DNA from: Liopterus haemorrhoidalis
Taxonomy: Eukaryota; Arthropoda; Insecta; Coleoptera; Dytiscidae
Direction of reading: 5' to 3'
NCBI GenBank assembly: GCA_963971575.1
Contig: OZ020625.1
Span: 14,237,646 to 14,301,645 of the forward strand
Length of the DNA stretch: 64,000 bases
The notes under the pieces were generated by a model, which searched no databases, was not told the DNA's origin, and worked only from the letters and a program-made list of their open reading frames with translations. This document shows positions 32,728 through 46,342 of this stretch, piece by piece. Position 1 is the first letter of the stretch. Each line of letters opens with the position of its first letter. The translations under genes and the position numbers were made by a program.

Positions 32728-33742
32728 CTTTCATACCAACATTCTGAGTATTTAGATTGTGGAGTAGCAATCGGATCTTTAGTACAAGAGGATGAACTGG
32801 ATTTGGATCTTGGATATTGTTCAGAGCGCTCCGCGAGTCCGTCAAGATAACACTTGACCGACTTTGCTTTGACGAAACAAAACACAGGGCCTTAAAAATA
32901 ACGTACAGCTCAGCAGTGAACACACTCGTTATGGAGTGCAGACGGTACTGAAACTGTTGGCGTGGATTCAAAACAACAAAGGCACACCCAACCCTGGTTC
33001 CGGATTTTGACCAGTCAGTAAAAATGACAGTATCCTCGAACCTAGGGACCAGTGTTCTTTGCACCTGATGTTGGTATTCGGTAGGCAACGTAGAATCCTT
33101 ATCAAACCTAGTTTATGTGAGGTTTACATGCGGACACGCCAGCGTCCATGCTGGAACAGAAAATAAAACGAAATCACCCAAAATGTCGAAAGTCCTCCGA
33201 CCAAAAAGCCTATTGGCTCTAGGTTTTCTGTCATAAGTCTCTGTATGCCTATTTTGTAGAATAGGGTCATAAGCAGGATGATCTGGCTTGGCACTGAGTG
33301 CAGCCATATATCGCAGGGATAGAATCTTACGACGATTGTACAGTGATGGTTCGCCAGCTTCACACAGCAGGCTTGGTATTGGGCTGGTACGAAATACCCA
33401 TGTGGCGAATCTAACCGCAGTGTGATGTACAGTGTCAAGAATTCTTATCTCTTTGTGTTTAGCTGACCCATAAGCTAGACATCCATAGTCCAGCTTAGAG
33501 CGCACTAGAGAACGATATAAACTAAGGACCTTGTGACTAAGGACCCGCAACAAATTGAGCAACTTTTGGCATTTTGTCTTGATGGACAAAAAATTTACCC
33601 GCCAAGTAAGACGAGTGTGAAACGCGATACCCAGAAATCTGGCAGTGTCAGTAATGTGTAACTGTGCTCCATTTAGTGTGAGTGTAGGATTGGGATGAAC
33701 ACCCCTTTTCCTACTAAAATGGACACATACAGTTTTACTTAC
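32728..33742 (-). pseudogene. I-like copy C: RT C-terminus and RNase H
   Basis: From 33742 (KTVCVHFSRKRGVHPN) through DTARFLGIAFHTRLTW and a thumb region to RNase H (FTDWSKSGTRVGCAF, FTAELYVIFKALCF, ILTDSRSALNNIQDP) ending at about 32728 within the last RNase H block, where eleven residues before GMKGN are missing. The RNase H metal ligands D, E and D are present. There is a frameshift near 33100-33124. Both ends are truncated; the left edge abuts the GAATT tail of the neighbouring element. Confidence 0.82.
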
Positions 33743-33753
33743 CAAATGGAAAA

Positions 33754-34770
33754 ATGGCGGATGATAACGACAGTGAAAATTCAATCAAGTGCATTAATTG
33801 CAAACTAAAAGTGAGTTTTGAAAGTGAAAATGTGCTTAATTGTGGTGGGCCCTGTAATGAGGTGGTTCATCTCCAATGTACAACTTTCAAGCCGAAGGAC
33901 CTCGAGTTCCTCGAAAAAAACGAATCCGTTAAATGGCATTGTCAGCAGTGCATTAACGAACTAAACCACCAAACACCAGCAGAGGTGCATCAAATCAATG
34001 AAACTTACCTGATTTCATTAAATGATAAAATAGAAAAGTGCCTGGAACTAATCAGCCACCAAAATATGGAAATCGATAATCTTAAAAAAATTATTGAAAG
34101 TACAAAAATAACGGAAAATGTTCCAAAAAATCCTGTCAAGATGGCAGCACCACCTTAATCACCAACAGTGGAGGTAATTTCTGTTGCCACCATACACGAC
34201 TGCGCAGCGTTTCGAAAATCGTATGTGTCAAAATTACGATCAAATGTAACTAGCGATACCAACAAAATTAACCAAAAAACTACCAAACTACCACCAATTA
34301 TACCACAAACAGCAACATATATACCAAAACCAAAAGAAGATGTCCCAGCAGCAACCCCCTCACAACAAGGAAACACAAACAAAAAAATCGATGAAGATGG
34401 ATTCCAGATACAAAAGAGAAAACGAAAACCACAAAAGAAATTTGGTACTGCGGAATCAACGGTAACCAACAATGACAGTACTCTGTGGGGACTCCAAAGG
34501 AAAGTCTGGCTATTCATATCCAGAGTCCAAAACAAATGCAGTGAAAAAATGTTAATTAATTATTTAATTAATAAAACGAATTCACAAGATATCACAGTCC
34601 AAGAATTAAATCCAAGTGAGTCCAAAAGTTACAAGTGTTTTAAAATAAGCGCAGATTTCTCATTAAAAGACACCCTCTATCATAATAATATCTGGCCAAT
34701 GGCCGTTAGTTTTACTAGATACAATTTTAATATAAAGGTTATAATAAAAGTGGTAAAAACCATTTTTTAA
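33754..34770 (+). pseudogene. ORF1 of the host non-LTR element: PHD finger, coiled coil, RRM-like domain
   Basis: MADDNDSENSIKCINCKLKV starts a PHD-like zinc finger (CINC, CGGPC, HLQC, WHCQQC) to about residue 70, followed by a coiled coil (LNDKIEKCLELISHQNMEI). A stop at 34158 interrupts; the other half (34168-34770) is in another frame and carries a basic stretch (KRKRKPQKK) and a WLFISRVQNKCSEKM...WPMAVSFTRYNF block typical of the RNA-binding C-terminal domain of such ORF1s. Expected to form the RNP with the element RNA. Confidence 0.78.
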
Positions 34771-36865
34771 ACAAACAAACAATACGGGATCGAACCCCAT
34801 AATGGGCGGGACGCTGAATATTTTCTATATAAATATACAGTCTATTAGAAATAAATTTGAAGTTTAAGAACATTTTATTCACAATAATGAAACATAATTC
34901 CGGATTATTTGTTAGAGTGAGCACTAGCTCCAACCTGAAAAGTATATTAATAAAGAAAGACATTCAACGACCACACAACATAATCGAACCCACTATGAAC
35001 ACGAAGGAGTCTTAAAATTAGTTAAAGAAAATGTAAATTACAAAGAAATTACTTACATAAATAATTTGAGTCAAGATATTCACGCGGAATTTTGTGCAAT
35101 TGAACTCACAGAAATAAACACTATTCTTATCACTACGTACAGGTCAAGGATAGGAAATTATGATATTTTTTTACGACACTAAACGCAATATTAGAACTCA
35201 GCAACACTAAAAATATTATAATGGCAGGTGATTTTAATACAGATTTTCGTAGTAATTCACAAGAAAAAATGGATTTTCTTCACCTTATAGCGTCACATAA
35301 CGCACACATAACAACTGTTAACAACTGAATATATGCGCGTTACTTTGCACTCAAAAACATGTATTGACAATGTCGTTACCAACTATGACATGACCAAAAC
35401 TAACACACAAGTCATTAATCCCTGCTTATCAGACCATCTAGGTATGATTTTTTTCTTTGAAAATTATCAACCCTAATTCAAATAAAAATATGTCAAAAGA
35501 TGAAGAACTGATTTATCCGATAAATACTAAAACTATTAAAAAAATTCAAGAACATTTACAAAGTATAACATCTTTATATATAAAAATGAATATTTGTGGC
35601 TATGTCCGGAAATTCTAACCCACTTCCAGATATGCTACCGAGTTGAAATTTTGCATATAGGTAGGAAATGTCTTCACCATAACTAGAAAAATCGAAAAAG
35701 TCCCACCAGAAACGAGAAATTAATAATTTAGTTTTTAATTATATTGGACCATTGGAATATTTATTAGATATGCAGTGAGGGAAAAGGAATTTTCGTTCAA
35801 TAGTTGATTGGATGACTATATTCAGATAGTGGCTCTTCGGGCGGCATCAGAAATGTTCGGCTCAAATATTGTCGGTAAACAGCACTGATCTTCAGTTATT
35901 TAGCAAAACTATGACAGATATGTAGAACTAGACACCATCTATATAATATTTTTTTATTTTTGCCGATATTTATGAACTTTATTATTATGGTTTATTTATT
36001 TTTATTTTTGACGAATCTTTTTTAAAAACAGTTTGACATATTTTAACCAAACGATAATAGAGTAAAACCAGGGCCGAACAGAGGCCATATATCATCTCAA
36101 AATTCTCATTCTAAGGGAGTGTTTCTGGATTAAAACTGTTAACTTAAAAACTTAAAATAACATTTTAACATATTTTTTTTAATTGCACCCCGAAAGAAGT
36201 AAATTGCTATTTTTTATTCTATAAAACGTTCCTTGGACATAGTCATGAAATTCGGAAAGCATATTCTCTCCATGTGTAAGCACCCCCAAACAAGAGATTT
36301 TTTGAAATTCGACCCCAAGGGGGTGAAATATGATTTCAAGGATTCCTCAATATATCTCGGTACCAATAAGATATCGACTTAGTTTTTGCTTATAAAGGTT
36401 ACAAATATTTATGAACGAAATTCAGGATTTTGCCCTAAACAACCCTTAAATCTACATTCGGGGTCAATTGTAGAACGCTTCTCATTTCCTATGTTTATTG
36501 AGATAACAATCCGTTTTGGCATATAAGTGTCTTTTTAAAATCTTCAAAATTTATTGAGTTTTTTTTTTTTTTTTTAATAATTTCACCCGTAAAGGGGCAA
36601 AATGCTTTTTCACTGATTCCTCAATATCTCTTAGGCCCAATGAGAGATATAGACTTAAGTTTTGCTGATAGAGGTCACCCATACACATGTACAACAATGT
36701 AATTTAGAATTTTATATTAATCACATTAAAATACTATGGCGGTGAACAGCACCGTAGCAACGGGGTGGCGTCGGGGCATTTGCCAGGAGCGCGAGGTTTT
36801 ATATGATCGCGGGGTTTGATAAGAGCGCAGGGTCTCATGAGGAGTGCCATTGCGGGTGAAAACCT

Positions 36866-36955
36866 TTTTTTTTCGCTCTTCCTTCACTTGAATTTGGGTA
36901 GTGAGGACCTTTTTTTGCTCTTCACTTGAATGTGGGAGGTGAGGATTTTCGTCTT
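36866..36955. repeat. CTTCACTTGAAT tandem motif in the Helitron
   Basis: Two to three copies of a roughly 45-bp unit made of a poly-T stretch, GCTCTTCACTTGAAT and GGGAGGTGAGGA. The same unit occurs twice inside the nested MITE (37108-37170). Confidence 0.75.
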
Positions 36956-37024
36956 TGCCGAAAACATTGCTACGGCTCTGGCGGTGAAACTATAAAAGAT
37001 TACATATTCAATATATATACGAAG

Positions 37025-37241
37025 CAGTGGCGGACTTTCACAGAGACAAAAAAAGACATTTGTCTTGGACCCGTAATTTTCAAGGGCCTGGATTTGGATG
37101 GTGAGAACCTTTTTTTTGCTCTTCACTTGGATTTGAGAGGTGAAGAAGACCTTTTTTTTGCTCTTCACTTTGAACGCCTCTAGGTTGAGGGCCCGTAAAT
37201 CAAAAATGTCGTGGGCCCGGCGAAGGCTTGATCCGCCACTG
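37025..37241. mobile_element. hAT-type MITE, 217 bp, nested in the Helitron
   Basis: The ends are CAGTGGCGGACTT and the inverse of TTGATCCGCCACTG. A perfect 8-bp duplication ATACGAAG lies at 37017-37024 and 37242-37249. It contains GGGCCC-type motifs and two copies of the poly-T/GCTCTTCACTT unit also present outside it. Confidence 0.93.
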
Positions 37242-38968
37242 ATACGAAGGACTTAGGGTTTAATATTGCTACAAAAATGTTCCCGAGGATATATGTCCCA
37301 GATTTTTTATTTTCACTTTTCGACGACAATTATAACATTAAATTTGCTGTTGAACATTTGCGTAGCCCCTAAGACTATACGAATAAATTTTCTTCGGTGG
37401 CAAGAGCATTTATTAACGGTAAAAAGTGCTCTGACCTATATTGGTACGATTTATAGAACAAGAATAATCACGGAATAATTATAATAAATATCATAACAAA
37501 TAACTTCATAAGGTACAAGATAAAATGCTTCACGTGACCAGCGCCGCCTTGGGCGATGAGTGATTCTCACATGGGCAACTGTTTGTGGCATTTTCCTAGG
37601 TTAGCACAACGGGACACTTATACGTGCTGTTACCAAATGACTGTACTATCAATGTTTATAAAGAAGCTCTTACTTACATTATTTGTGTAAGAAGAACATA
37701 TCAATACAATAGTTGATTAAAACAAATAAATATATTTGAACCCTCCAAAACCTTCGCACCAAGCCAGTCTTAAACCGATTCTGCCATGGGTCCAGCCTAA
37801 GCCGGCTACGAGTACTTTTTCGGTAGCGAAGCAGCGGGTATACTGCTAGTGTAGTAATATTTTTGATTGCAAAAATGCGGAAACCTGCTACACTAAATTT
37901 AATAATATTTTGAATAGTAGTCTAAAAAATTCTTTGACACCCAAACTAAAAAAACAACTTACTGCAAATAAAAAACGTCAAATATATAATAAAGATTTAG
38001 TCGCCCAAGTGAAAAAATTAAAAAGATCTATAAATCATATAAACATAAATATAAACTCAAAAAAATGGAACTGAAGAAAAAAAAAAAATAATAATAATAA
38101 AATTTTGTTTTAAACTCGTCCAACAAAAATAAAGCAGTATGGGATCTTATCAAAAAAGAAACCAAGGGAACTGCAAATAGCACAAATATGTCCAAGCTTA
38201 CTCCACACGAATACAAATTTTTATTTTGCAATGTAGCGATAAATATAGTAAACAATCTACCCTGCACGAACACAAGCTATGAACAAGCGGTATAGTCCTT
38301 GGTTGTCAATAGCGTTAATTCTTTTTATCTGCATCCTACAGACGTGCACGAACTAAAAATCATAATTAACAACTTACATAAATCTATAAGTAAAGATATC
38401 TATGGTTTCAAAGTAGAAATAATAAAATCAGTAGTTCATCTGATCGAAGAGCCCTTGTGTCTTATAATAAACCTCTGCCTTAGCTCGGGATATTTTCCCT
38501 CTGAATTAAAAACTGCTAGAGTTATACCGGTACTTAAAAGTGGAGATCCAAACCATGCCAGTAATTATAGGCCAATCTCTATATTACCTATTCTTTCAAA
38601 AAAATTTGAAAAAGTAATCAAAGATAGGCTGGTCAAATATCTCAAAAAAAATAACATCCTGACTAGCACGCAATACGGCTTTCAAACCAGTCTATCAACT
38701 GAGGACGCACTAATAGAAGCGATAAATGCTATCCAAAATTCACTTGAGAATGGCAAAATATAAACAGCCAATTTCTGTGACCTTAGCAAGGCCTTTGATT
38801 GCGTGTCTCATGAAATTCTACTAGAGGTACAGCACTCGATTTATTTGAATCGTATTTGACAAATAGGACTCAAATGGTGCAATTAAACGGTACGCACTCG
38901 CAATCCAAAAAATAATTTACGGAATAGCCTAGGGTTCTGTATTTGGCCCAATCCTATTCCTGCTCTAT

Positions 38969-39346
<378 letters not shown>

Positions 39347-39468
39347 GGACACGACCGACCAAAGTCCTTAATTGTGCCCATACATATATAAATTACATAA
39401 ATAACGTAATATTCTAATATATGTACAAATACGTTTATAAAGTGCACAAGTATAAGAATTTTACATAC

Positions 39469-41588
39469 TGTTACAAATAAAAAATAAAAATTTTGGGTTG
39501 CCATTTTTGTTACATAAGCTAATATTTAAAAAAATGACACGTAATAAATTCAATCAAAATCAACAATAACTAAAATGATCAAGTAGATGTTAGTTGACCT
39601 GGCAAGTAAAGCGTTATCCAAAATATGAGGTTACACCAAAACGCATTTACTAGACCGGTTAGCGACTAGCTCGAAAGAGTTAGAGATTCTTTTCTCAAGG
39701 ACTGGGAGATGAAATTTTAACAGTCTATATTTATTTATAAGGGCGCCATAAGTTTAGATTGACGTCACTAAACCGGAGATAAACTTAAATCTTTTTCTAG
39801 TAGAAGTAGTTCTTACCAATTATCCCCAAATCGAGATTAATACATTGTGACTCAATAGGACTAACAAGCAATACTCGACAAATATGATATAAAGTAATCT
39901 TTATTAAAGAGTATCGTACATCATAAATTTTCATAAAAAAAAATAAAGAAAATGTGAGATTTAATAAATGAACTTGAAGTTAAACAGATTAGGCTTTCCA
40001 GAATGGAAAGTCTAAACACACGAATACTGAATCAATTCACAAATAATACAATAACTATTAATCAATATTGTCAAACAATTCGAGACCACGTCTCGATCTA
40101 TCTAAATAATGTGGTAACAAAATTGTCAAATGATAAGAACGGAGTCTTAACCTAAACTACATCAGATCAATTCTGAACTTAAATTCTAATCGAAATATCG
40201 AACGACCCAAAGACAAAACCAACAAAGTTTAACTGTCATTACGACAAGTGAAATGGTACAATTCCTAACCAATAGGCTATTTTAACTGTGATGCCGGAAC
40301 GTAAAGCATACAAGTACTATTATCTACGACGAAGGTTCATAAATGAGACCTTTATTTACACCCTAGCCGCTCGGCTAATTTAACCGCACGCCGGGATGCG
40401 AAACGCACAGGTTGCAATGGTAGGTACCAAATCGTAACAAACAATCCACGATTGTGTCAAAACAAGACGTTTACGAATCGAAATCAAAACAAATATTCGA
40501 AACGTCAAATCAAAATAGCACGTAACCCAAAGGTACGGCTCGCAAATCAAAAACTATCCTTTCGGATGTATCCCTGATATAAAAGTGGTCGCTTGGGGAC
40601 GGAACGGATGCGATATCCCGTAACTGAACGATACACAGTAACGTCAGACTACCTCCTTCCCCAAATGTACAATAATATATCTCCACTACTCTAAACCACG
40701 GACAACAAATGTACAAATAAACCGAAATCGTACTAACACGAACCAAAATGTAACTCAAATTTCACTGACAAAATGGCTCTACGACAGTATTTGGAAAGAC
40801 CAACCTTAATTACTCTTAAATTAGAACCTGAGAGCTCTCTTACATAGATCTATTTAGAAAGTTAAGGTCGTTTGAACGTGGCAACAAACAAAACATAAAC
40901 AATTAACTCGTTTACACTAAATAAACACAAATACACGCCAAAAAACGTGTGTCACAAGTTCTATAACAACGTACAAATGAGCTTATAACTTTCGATAAAC
41001 ACTTATCTGCATACAAGTCGTCTTCTAGACAACGATTTTACACAAAATATAACTACGGTTGAGTCCTCTAAATCCTTCAGTGGAATCTTCCCTGATGTAC
41101 ATGCAGCGCGAAGTAACGTCCTCTCCGCTAGCCCCAAAATAACTCCAAAGGAATAATATTTCGTCTCCCAGACGAACAACGGCTCTATAAATGCTTTTCA
41201 CGTACTCAGCAGGGTACAATAACAGTTTCCAAACGATTCTACCGGTCTCCAAAACAGCGTTTAGATGTAACACGCCTTCAATATGACAAAATGCTTATGT
41301 CAGTCGATGGAATAACTATTTCTCGATCAATTTATGCCTTTTAGTTGAATAAAATCCGGCCAGTTGAAGCGATGATACAAGATCCAAAATCAATCGTGTT
41401 CCGCGTCAATCGAAGACAACAGCACAAGTGCCATTTTGTTTCTAAGCAATCTATTTTATCGATCCAAGGATCGGTTAGTTCACGCGTTCTACATAGATGG
41501 CAGCACTGGTATCAAAACCACTTCCACGCGTACAAAATTCTCAATTCAAAATATAGAAATATTGTGTTACGAAATAATTTACGTAACA
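39469..41588. mobile_element. Solo LTR, 2120 bp, nested in the 3' UTR of non-LTR copy 2
   Basis: It starts TGTTACAAATAAAA and ends TTTACGTAACA, so the outermost six bases are inverted (TGTTAC/GTAACA). The 4-bp duplication ATAC is at 39465-39468 and 41589-41592. No domain is found in its short ORFs. Its removal shrinks an otherwise implausible 2.4-kb 3' UTR to about 340 bp. A TATAAATAAATA box near 39735 on the minus strand hints at orientation but does not settle it. The large size is unusual for a solo LTR. Confidence 0.7.
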
Positions 41589-41810
41589 ATACAAAACGTA
41601 CTATAACATGTTCACACAATCACATATTGATATTACATTGAGAATCATTCATACAGTATATACACATTCGTTGTAGTTTCCATTCATAATTTGGGGGTCA
41701 TTTGTACTACACAGAATTAAGTTTGGAGGTACGAACATGTATGATATTTTTATCTATTTTAAACATTTACTACAATATTTCAACACAAAGTTTCCATTAC
41801 ATCACGCTTA

Positions 41811-43151
41811 TTACAGCTTTGCGAAAACCTGTATAACATTGAATATATCAATAGATAGGTCTTTTGACAAAAGATCGTTATATACTGCGGTCATTTTATG
41901 CAGAGGACTCATATTGCAATGCTCCGTATTTGCCCTTTTACATAAGAATAATGTGTCTCTTGTCCTAAAATCACGGGAAGGTACTCTTACGTAAATATTA
42001 TATAAAATGTTAGAGTCGTCCACAAGATTATTAAATATTTTATATAGAAGTAGTAGTGATGCCAAATCCCTTCTCGCGGCCAACGTTTTAACATTAAACT
42101 CTGCCAAAATTACATCACCGGACGTATACTTTTGATATACTCTCGTCATTCGAAGCTTCACTATAGGGTAATACCGCGTTTGTACAGTTTCAATGCGTTT
42201 AATATATTTAGTTTGATACGATGCCCATATAATATTACCATATTCAAGTAGAGGTCTAACATGAGCATTGAATAATGCAATGTACGTCCGATTATGACGA
42301 AAATCTTTAGTTACACGGAGTACATACCCAATCTTTCTCAATGCATTTTTTACAATATGCTCAACGTGATCGTGAAAATTCAGTTTCGAATCGAACAATA
42401 TTCCCAAATCTCTGATTGTCTCTGTTCGAGGAACAATACAGCCTTCCATATTGTTATTGTATGTGATCACATCCCTCTTTCTAGAGTAAGTCATAACCTT
42501 ACACTTTGTGGTGTTAAATGTTAGACCAGTGGATTTACTCCATTCACAGAGTTTTTGTAAATCACTTTGAAGTGCAAGACAGTGAGACAAGTCAGTTATT
42601 TGGCGATATATTTTGACGTCATCAGCAAACATTTCGCACTGGCTGTTGCTCACAATATCTGTGATATTATTAACCATCAGAAGGAACATCAGGGGCCCGA
42701 AATTGGACCCCTGTGGCACACCACTGGTTGATAAATAATTCCTCGACTTTGAACCGTTGAATTGAACATATTGTGATCTGTTACGTAAATATGTTTCAAA
42801 CCAAGTGCACATTAGAGGTGAAACACCAACATTTTTTAATGCTTCAAGTAAGTGGGAATGCCCTATTCTATCAAAAACCTTCGTCATATCGAGGTATACT
42901 ACATCTACTTGAATTCCAGAATCCAGACATTGACTAACGTATTCTGTTAAGGATATCAAATTGGTAACTGTTGACTTACGTGGCATAAATCCGTGTTGTT
43001 TTTTACTAATATTTGGAGAGCCATGTTGGAATAAATATTTATAAATAATTTGTTCAAAAACTTTGGCCGGAGACGAGCTAATGGATACCGGTCTATAATT
43101 TTTAACGTGTTTTTTATCTCCGCTCTTATGTATAGGACATACCCTAGACAT
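41811..43151 (-). pseudogene. Reverse transcriptase of non-LTR copy 2 (446-codon intact stretch)
   Basis: VCPIHKSGDKKHVKNYRPVS opens the finger block, followed by VYLDMTKVFDRIGH (motif A), TSGVPQGSNFGPLMF, and FADD at about residue 175. The post-palm TIRDLGILFDSKL, LLEYGNIIWASYQTKY and a complete C-terminal tail end at VIQVFAKL. All polymerase motifs are intact; only the upstream linker to the endonuclease (43150-43650) is in broken frames. Copy 1 carries the same architecture. Confidence 0.88.
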
Positions 43152-43657
43152 CTTCCACCTAGTAGGGAATGTATGTGTATCAATTGATTTTTGAAACTGA
43201 ATGTGAAGAGGATACGTCAGAATATCTTTACATCCTTTTATTACGTAAGGCGGTAGATTGTCCGGACCGCAAGATTTTTTTGGTTTTAATTTACTTATGG
43301 ACCACTATACATCCTCCAGAGTCGCAGATTTAATATTGAGAGACTCGATGTTGTATGTCTCTTTTCTAGCATTGTTCACGTCATCAATATCATCATTGAA
43401 AACAGAAGCAAAATACGATGCAAAAGTATCCGCAATCTGTAGACTATCATCCACAACAACATTGTCTTCAGTAATTAAGCAAGAAAGAAGATCGTTTTTT
43501 TTTTTTACTTTTAGCAATTTCCCAAAATTTTTTGAATCATTATTTATGTTTTGTTCAATTTCTTCAATATAGTTCCGATATTCTAATCTTAAACAGAGCT
43601 TTTAAAGCAAGTTTATTTTTTGAATATAGTAAGTGCTGGGTGATATTTGTCTTCAAG

Positions 43658-44280
43658 TTACAGAGGATCATAGTTTTTTTCTACACTCACACTAGCAATA
43701 TTTGTCAAGACTAGATCTAAAGTTTTATTATATACATTACATATGTTATTGGAATTTCGCAAACCATAAAAACTGATATTATTGGCAACTTCTGCTGCCG
43801 CGCTATCACACTGATTAATATCTTTGAAAATATCAACATTGAAATCTCCAATTATTATAACGTTATTTGCAGTGATATCTAAGCAAGAATTTAAGATGTC
43901 AAAATAAAGTCTGTACTGATCAGCTGTTGATTTTGGTGGTAAATAAACACATGATATTAACATTGTCGTTTTATCGTCATACAGTTTGATCAGTACATAC
44001 TCGAGAGAGGTTACATGTTTCGTTAGGTTTATAGATTTCCAACGTGAATGGACTGCTAGCAGAACACCTCCGCCCCTCCTACCGTCCTGCCGGTCTGAAC
44101 GATGTCAGGCATTTCTAACATCAAACAATTCTCTGTTATATATTTTTTCATGTAGCATGTTTCAGTAAACGAAATTACGTCATAATCAGAAGCAATAACG
44201 TTAGGATAGATCAGATGCGTTTTGGTTTGAAGTCCGCGTACATTCTGGTAATACAAAGACATTTGTTTATTCAGTGACAC
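43658..44280 (-). pseudogene. Endonuclease of non-LTR copy 2
   Basis: The start at 44280 gives MSLNKQMSLYYQNVRGLQTK (catalytic asparagine), then VISFTETCY (catalytic glutamate). The frame breaks at about 44056 and resumes at about 43963 with MLISCVYLPPKST, VIIIGDFNVDIF and LDLVLTNI. The SDHxP-type histidine motif near 43650 falls in another frame. It overlaps the end of ORF1 by about 14 bp, which suggests coupled translation in the active ancestor. Confidence 0.8.
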
Positions 44281-45163
44281 TTGATTTTAACACACTCATT
44301 GCTTTTTCTTTACACCTCCTTTCAATTACACTTATATCTCTCTCACTATTTACATTCACTGCCGGTGAACGTTCATTTTCACGCACGTAGATTCTTCCAT
44401 TCCTGGTCCACACATACATAACATTGCAGGTTGTTCTCAGTTTCCGGGCAGCTGCTAGCAGGGATCGACGACGCTGTGTTAAGTTTTCGTTGACGTAGAC
44501 ATTCCTGGGTACGCCTTGGTAACCGAGTTCCTTGATACTCAGGTTCCTTTTAACTTTCCGGCATCTTAGGAAGTTGCTTTTGTCGAAGTTACGCACGACT
44601 TTACTATAATGCCTCTGGTGGTGGCAATTATCGATCATTTCTGGTCGAATTTCCAAACCCATGGCGCGCCCTATTTTAATAACCTCGGCTGTGGTATTTT
44701 CGCCGGGCGACTCGGGTACACCATGCACCTCTACGCAGTTGCGCCTGCTATACTGCTCTTGGTCATCGAGCTTCACCTTCAATTCTTCATTTTCCTCCTT
44801 TCCTCTTTTATTTTCTTTCTCTACATATCGCAGTCTCGTTAAGAGAGCGTCAATTCTGGCTGTCTGCTCTTCAATCTTCTTATTTGTGTCGCTGACTGTT
44901 TCTCTCAGCCTTATATGCTCTGCCAACATGGACCTAAGTGTGGTGCCAATGTCAACTAGAGGTAGATCTGCTGCCTCTCTCTACGCCATCTTACATCCAG
45001 TACACTTCCAGTCCAGAATTTCATGGGTTACTTTCATGTCTGTGTATTGGACTACAGACACCTGGACACAATCTATGTGAAGGACACCTTTGCAGGAGCC
45101 TGAGCACATGAGTTTATCGCCATGCCGGTCGATCTTCTTAGAGCAAACTTGGCATACAGACAT
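44267..45163 (-). pseudogene. ORF1 of non-LTR copy 2
   Basis: The start at 45163 gives MSVCQVCSKKIDRHGDKLMC and a PHD-like cluster (CSGSCKGVLHIDC, WKCTGCK). A single TAG at about 44982 interrupts, then the same frame continues (REAADLPLVDIG) into a coiled coil (IRLRETVSDTNKKIEEQ) and the C-terminal domain (SRRNCVEVHGVPE, IDNCHH, NFLRCRK, VYVNENLTQRRRSLL, RNGRIYVRENE) to the stop at 44267, 12 codons after the ORF2 start. Nearly intact: one nonsense codon is the only obvious lesion. The protein would form the retrotransposition RNP. Confidence 0.85.
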
Positions 45164-46342
45164 TTTATGAATGCTATGACGTTTGCTATGACGTTTGCAA
45201 TGACGTAGTTTGTTCAAAACAGTCAGCTGAGAAGGTAACGGACAAGAATAATTTTGCACAAGTTGGATACTTTGGTTTAACGGTTTTTTTGATAAAAAGT
45301 TAATGTTTTTTTCCACAAATTGTCAAAATATTTTTGAACAGGGAAACACCTTTCACTTTTTTCGCCACTGTTACACACTCTTCACTAAACACTACAACTT
45401 GATGTAATTTTAAATAATTATATTTAAAAAATCCCAATTTTTTAGGTGAAAAATACTAGAGCACTATATATACTTCTGTACAGTTCAATCAAAAAATTAC
45501 TATCTATATTAACGACCTGATTAGCAATATACCGGTGAAAACAATTTTATTTGCAGATGACGCAACGTTTTTGTACGAAAACACCCTAGAGTCGACAACC
45601 ACACTGACTCAACGCACGGTTGAAATTGCGGAAAACTGGTTTACTGCGAATAAAGATTTTGGGCATATATGGCGATACAGACCTAAACTGGAAATTATCT
45701 TCAGTGCTCTACGCTCTAAAATGAATAATGCTGTTGACAATCGAGGACATAGCAAAACAAGCGTATTTCGCACTTGCTCAAAGTCGTTTACGGTACGGCA
45801 TATTATTGTGGGGCTCAAGTCCACATAGCAAACGACTTTTTATAATACAAAAATGAGCTATACGAATCTTAACAAAAAGCGGACTGACAGAACACTGCAA
45901 GCCTTTGTTAAAAACATTTAAAATATTACCATTGCCATGTCTGTACATATATTACTGCCTAATCCACACAAAGAAACAAATTAATACATTTTCCACTCAT
46001 GCTAGCATACACTCTCATGATACGCGACACAAATACCACCTAGTTACCAAACAAGTAAGACTAGCGCGCTCCACGCACAGCCCCGACTACCGGGGATCAA
46101 TATTCTATAACAAACTACCGCAGGACATCAAAGATCTTCCAGTTGTTAAGTTTAAAACTATTATTAGTAATCTCTTACATGAACACTGCTATTACACTAT
46201 GCAAGAATTTCTTTGTAGTAATGTGTCTACTAGTTTTGTTAACTAAATATTGTAAATTACATATGTATTTACTGATTTGTCAGTTTATGACGACGATATG
46301 CATGTAAAAATGTCTTACTCTAATAAAGATTATTATTATTAT

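Larger units (their letters stand above)
35571..37849 (+). mobile_element. Non-autonomous Helitron, 2279 bp
   Basis: Starts TCTTTATATATAAAAATGAA immediately after an A (35570) and ends with a GC-rich hairpin region, GCAGCGGGTATACTG and CTAG, immediately before T (37850). There is no target duplication, and insertion between A and T is the Helitron rule. The 5' TCTATATATATAAAAATGAA-like start is familiar from insect Helitrons. No Rep/helicase ORF is present. Excision restores the host ORF2 frame exactly. Contains a nested MITE at 37025-37241. Confidence 0.88.

Noticed and set aside
39347..41810. 2.4-kb 3' UTR of non-LTR copy 2
   Set aside because: Most of it (39469-41588) has LTR-like ends and an ATAC duplication, leaving a normal short UTR.
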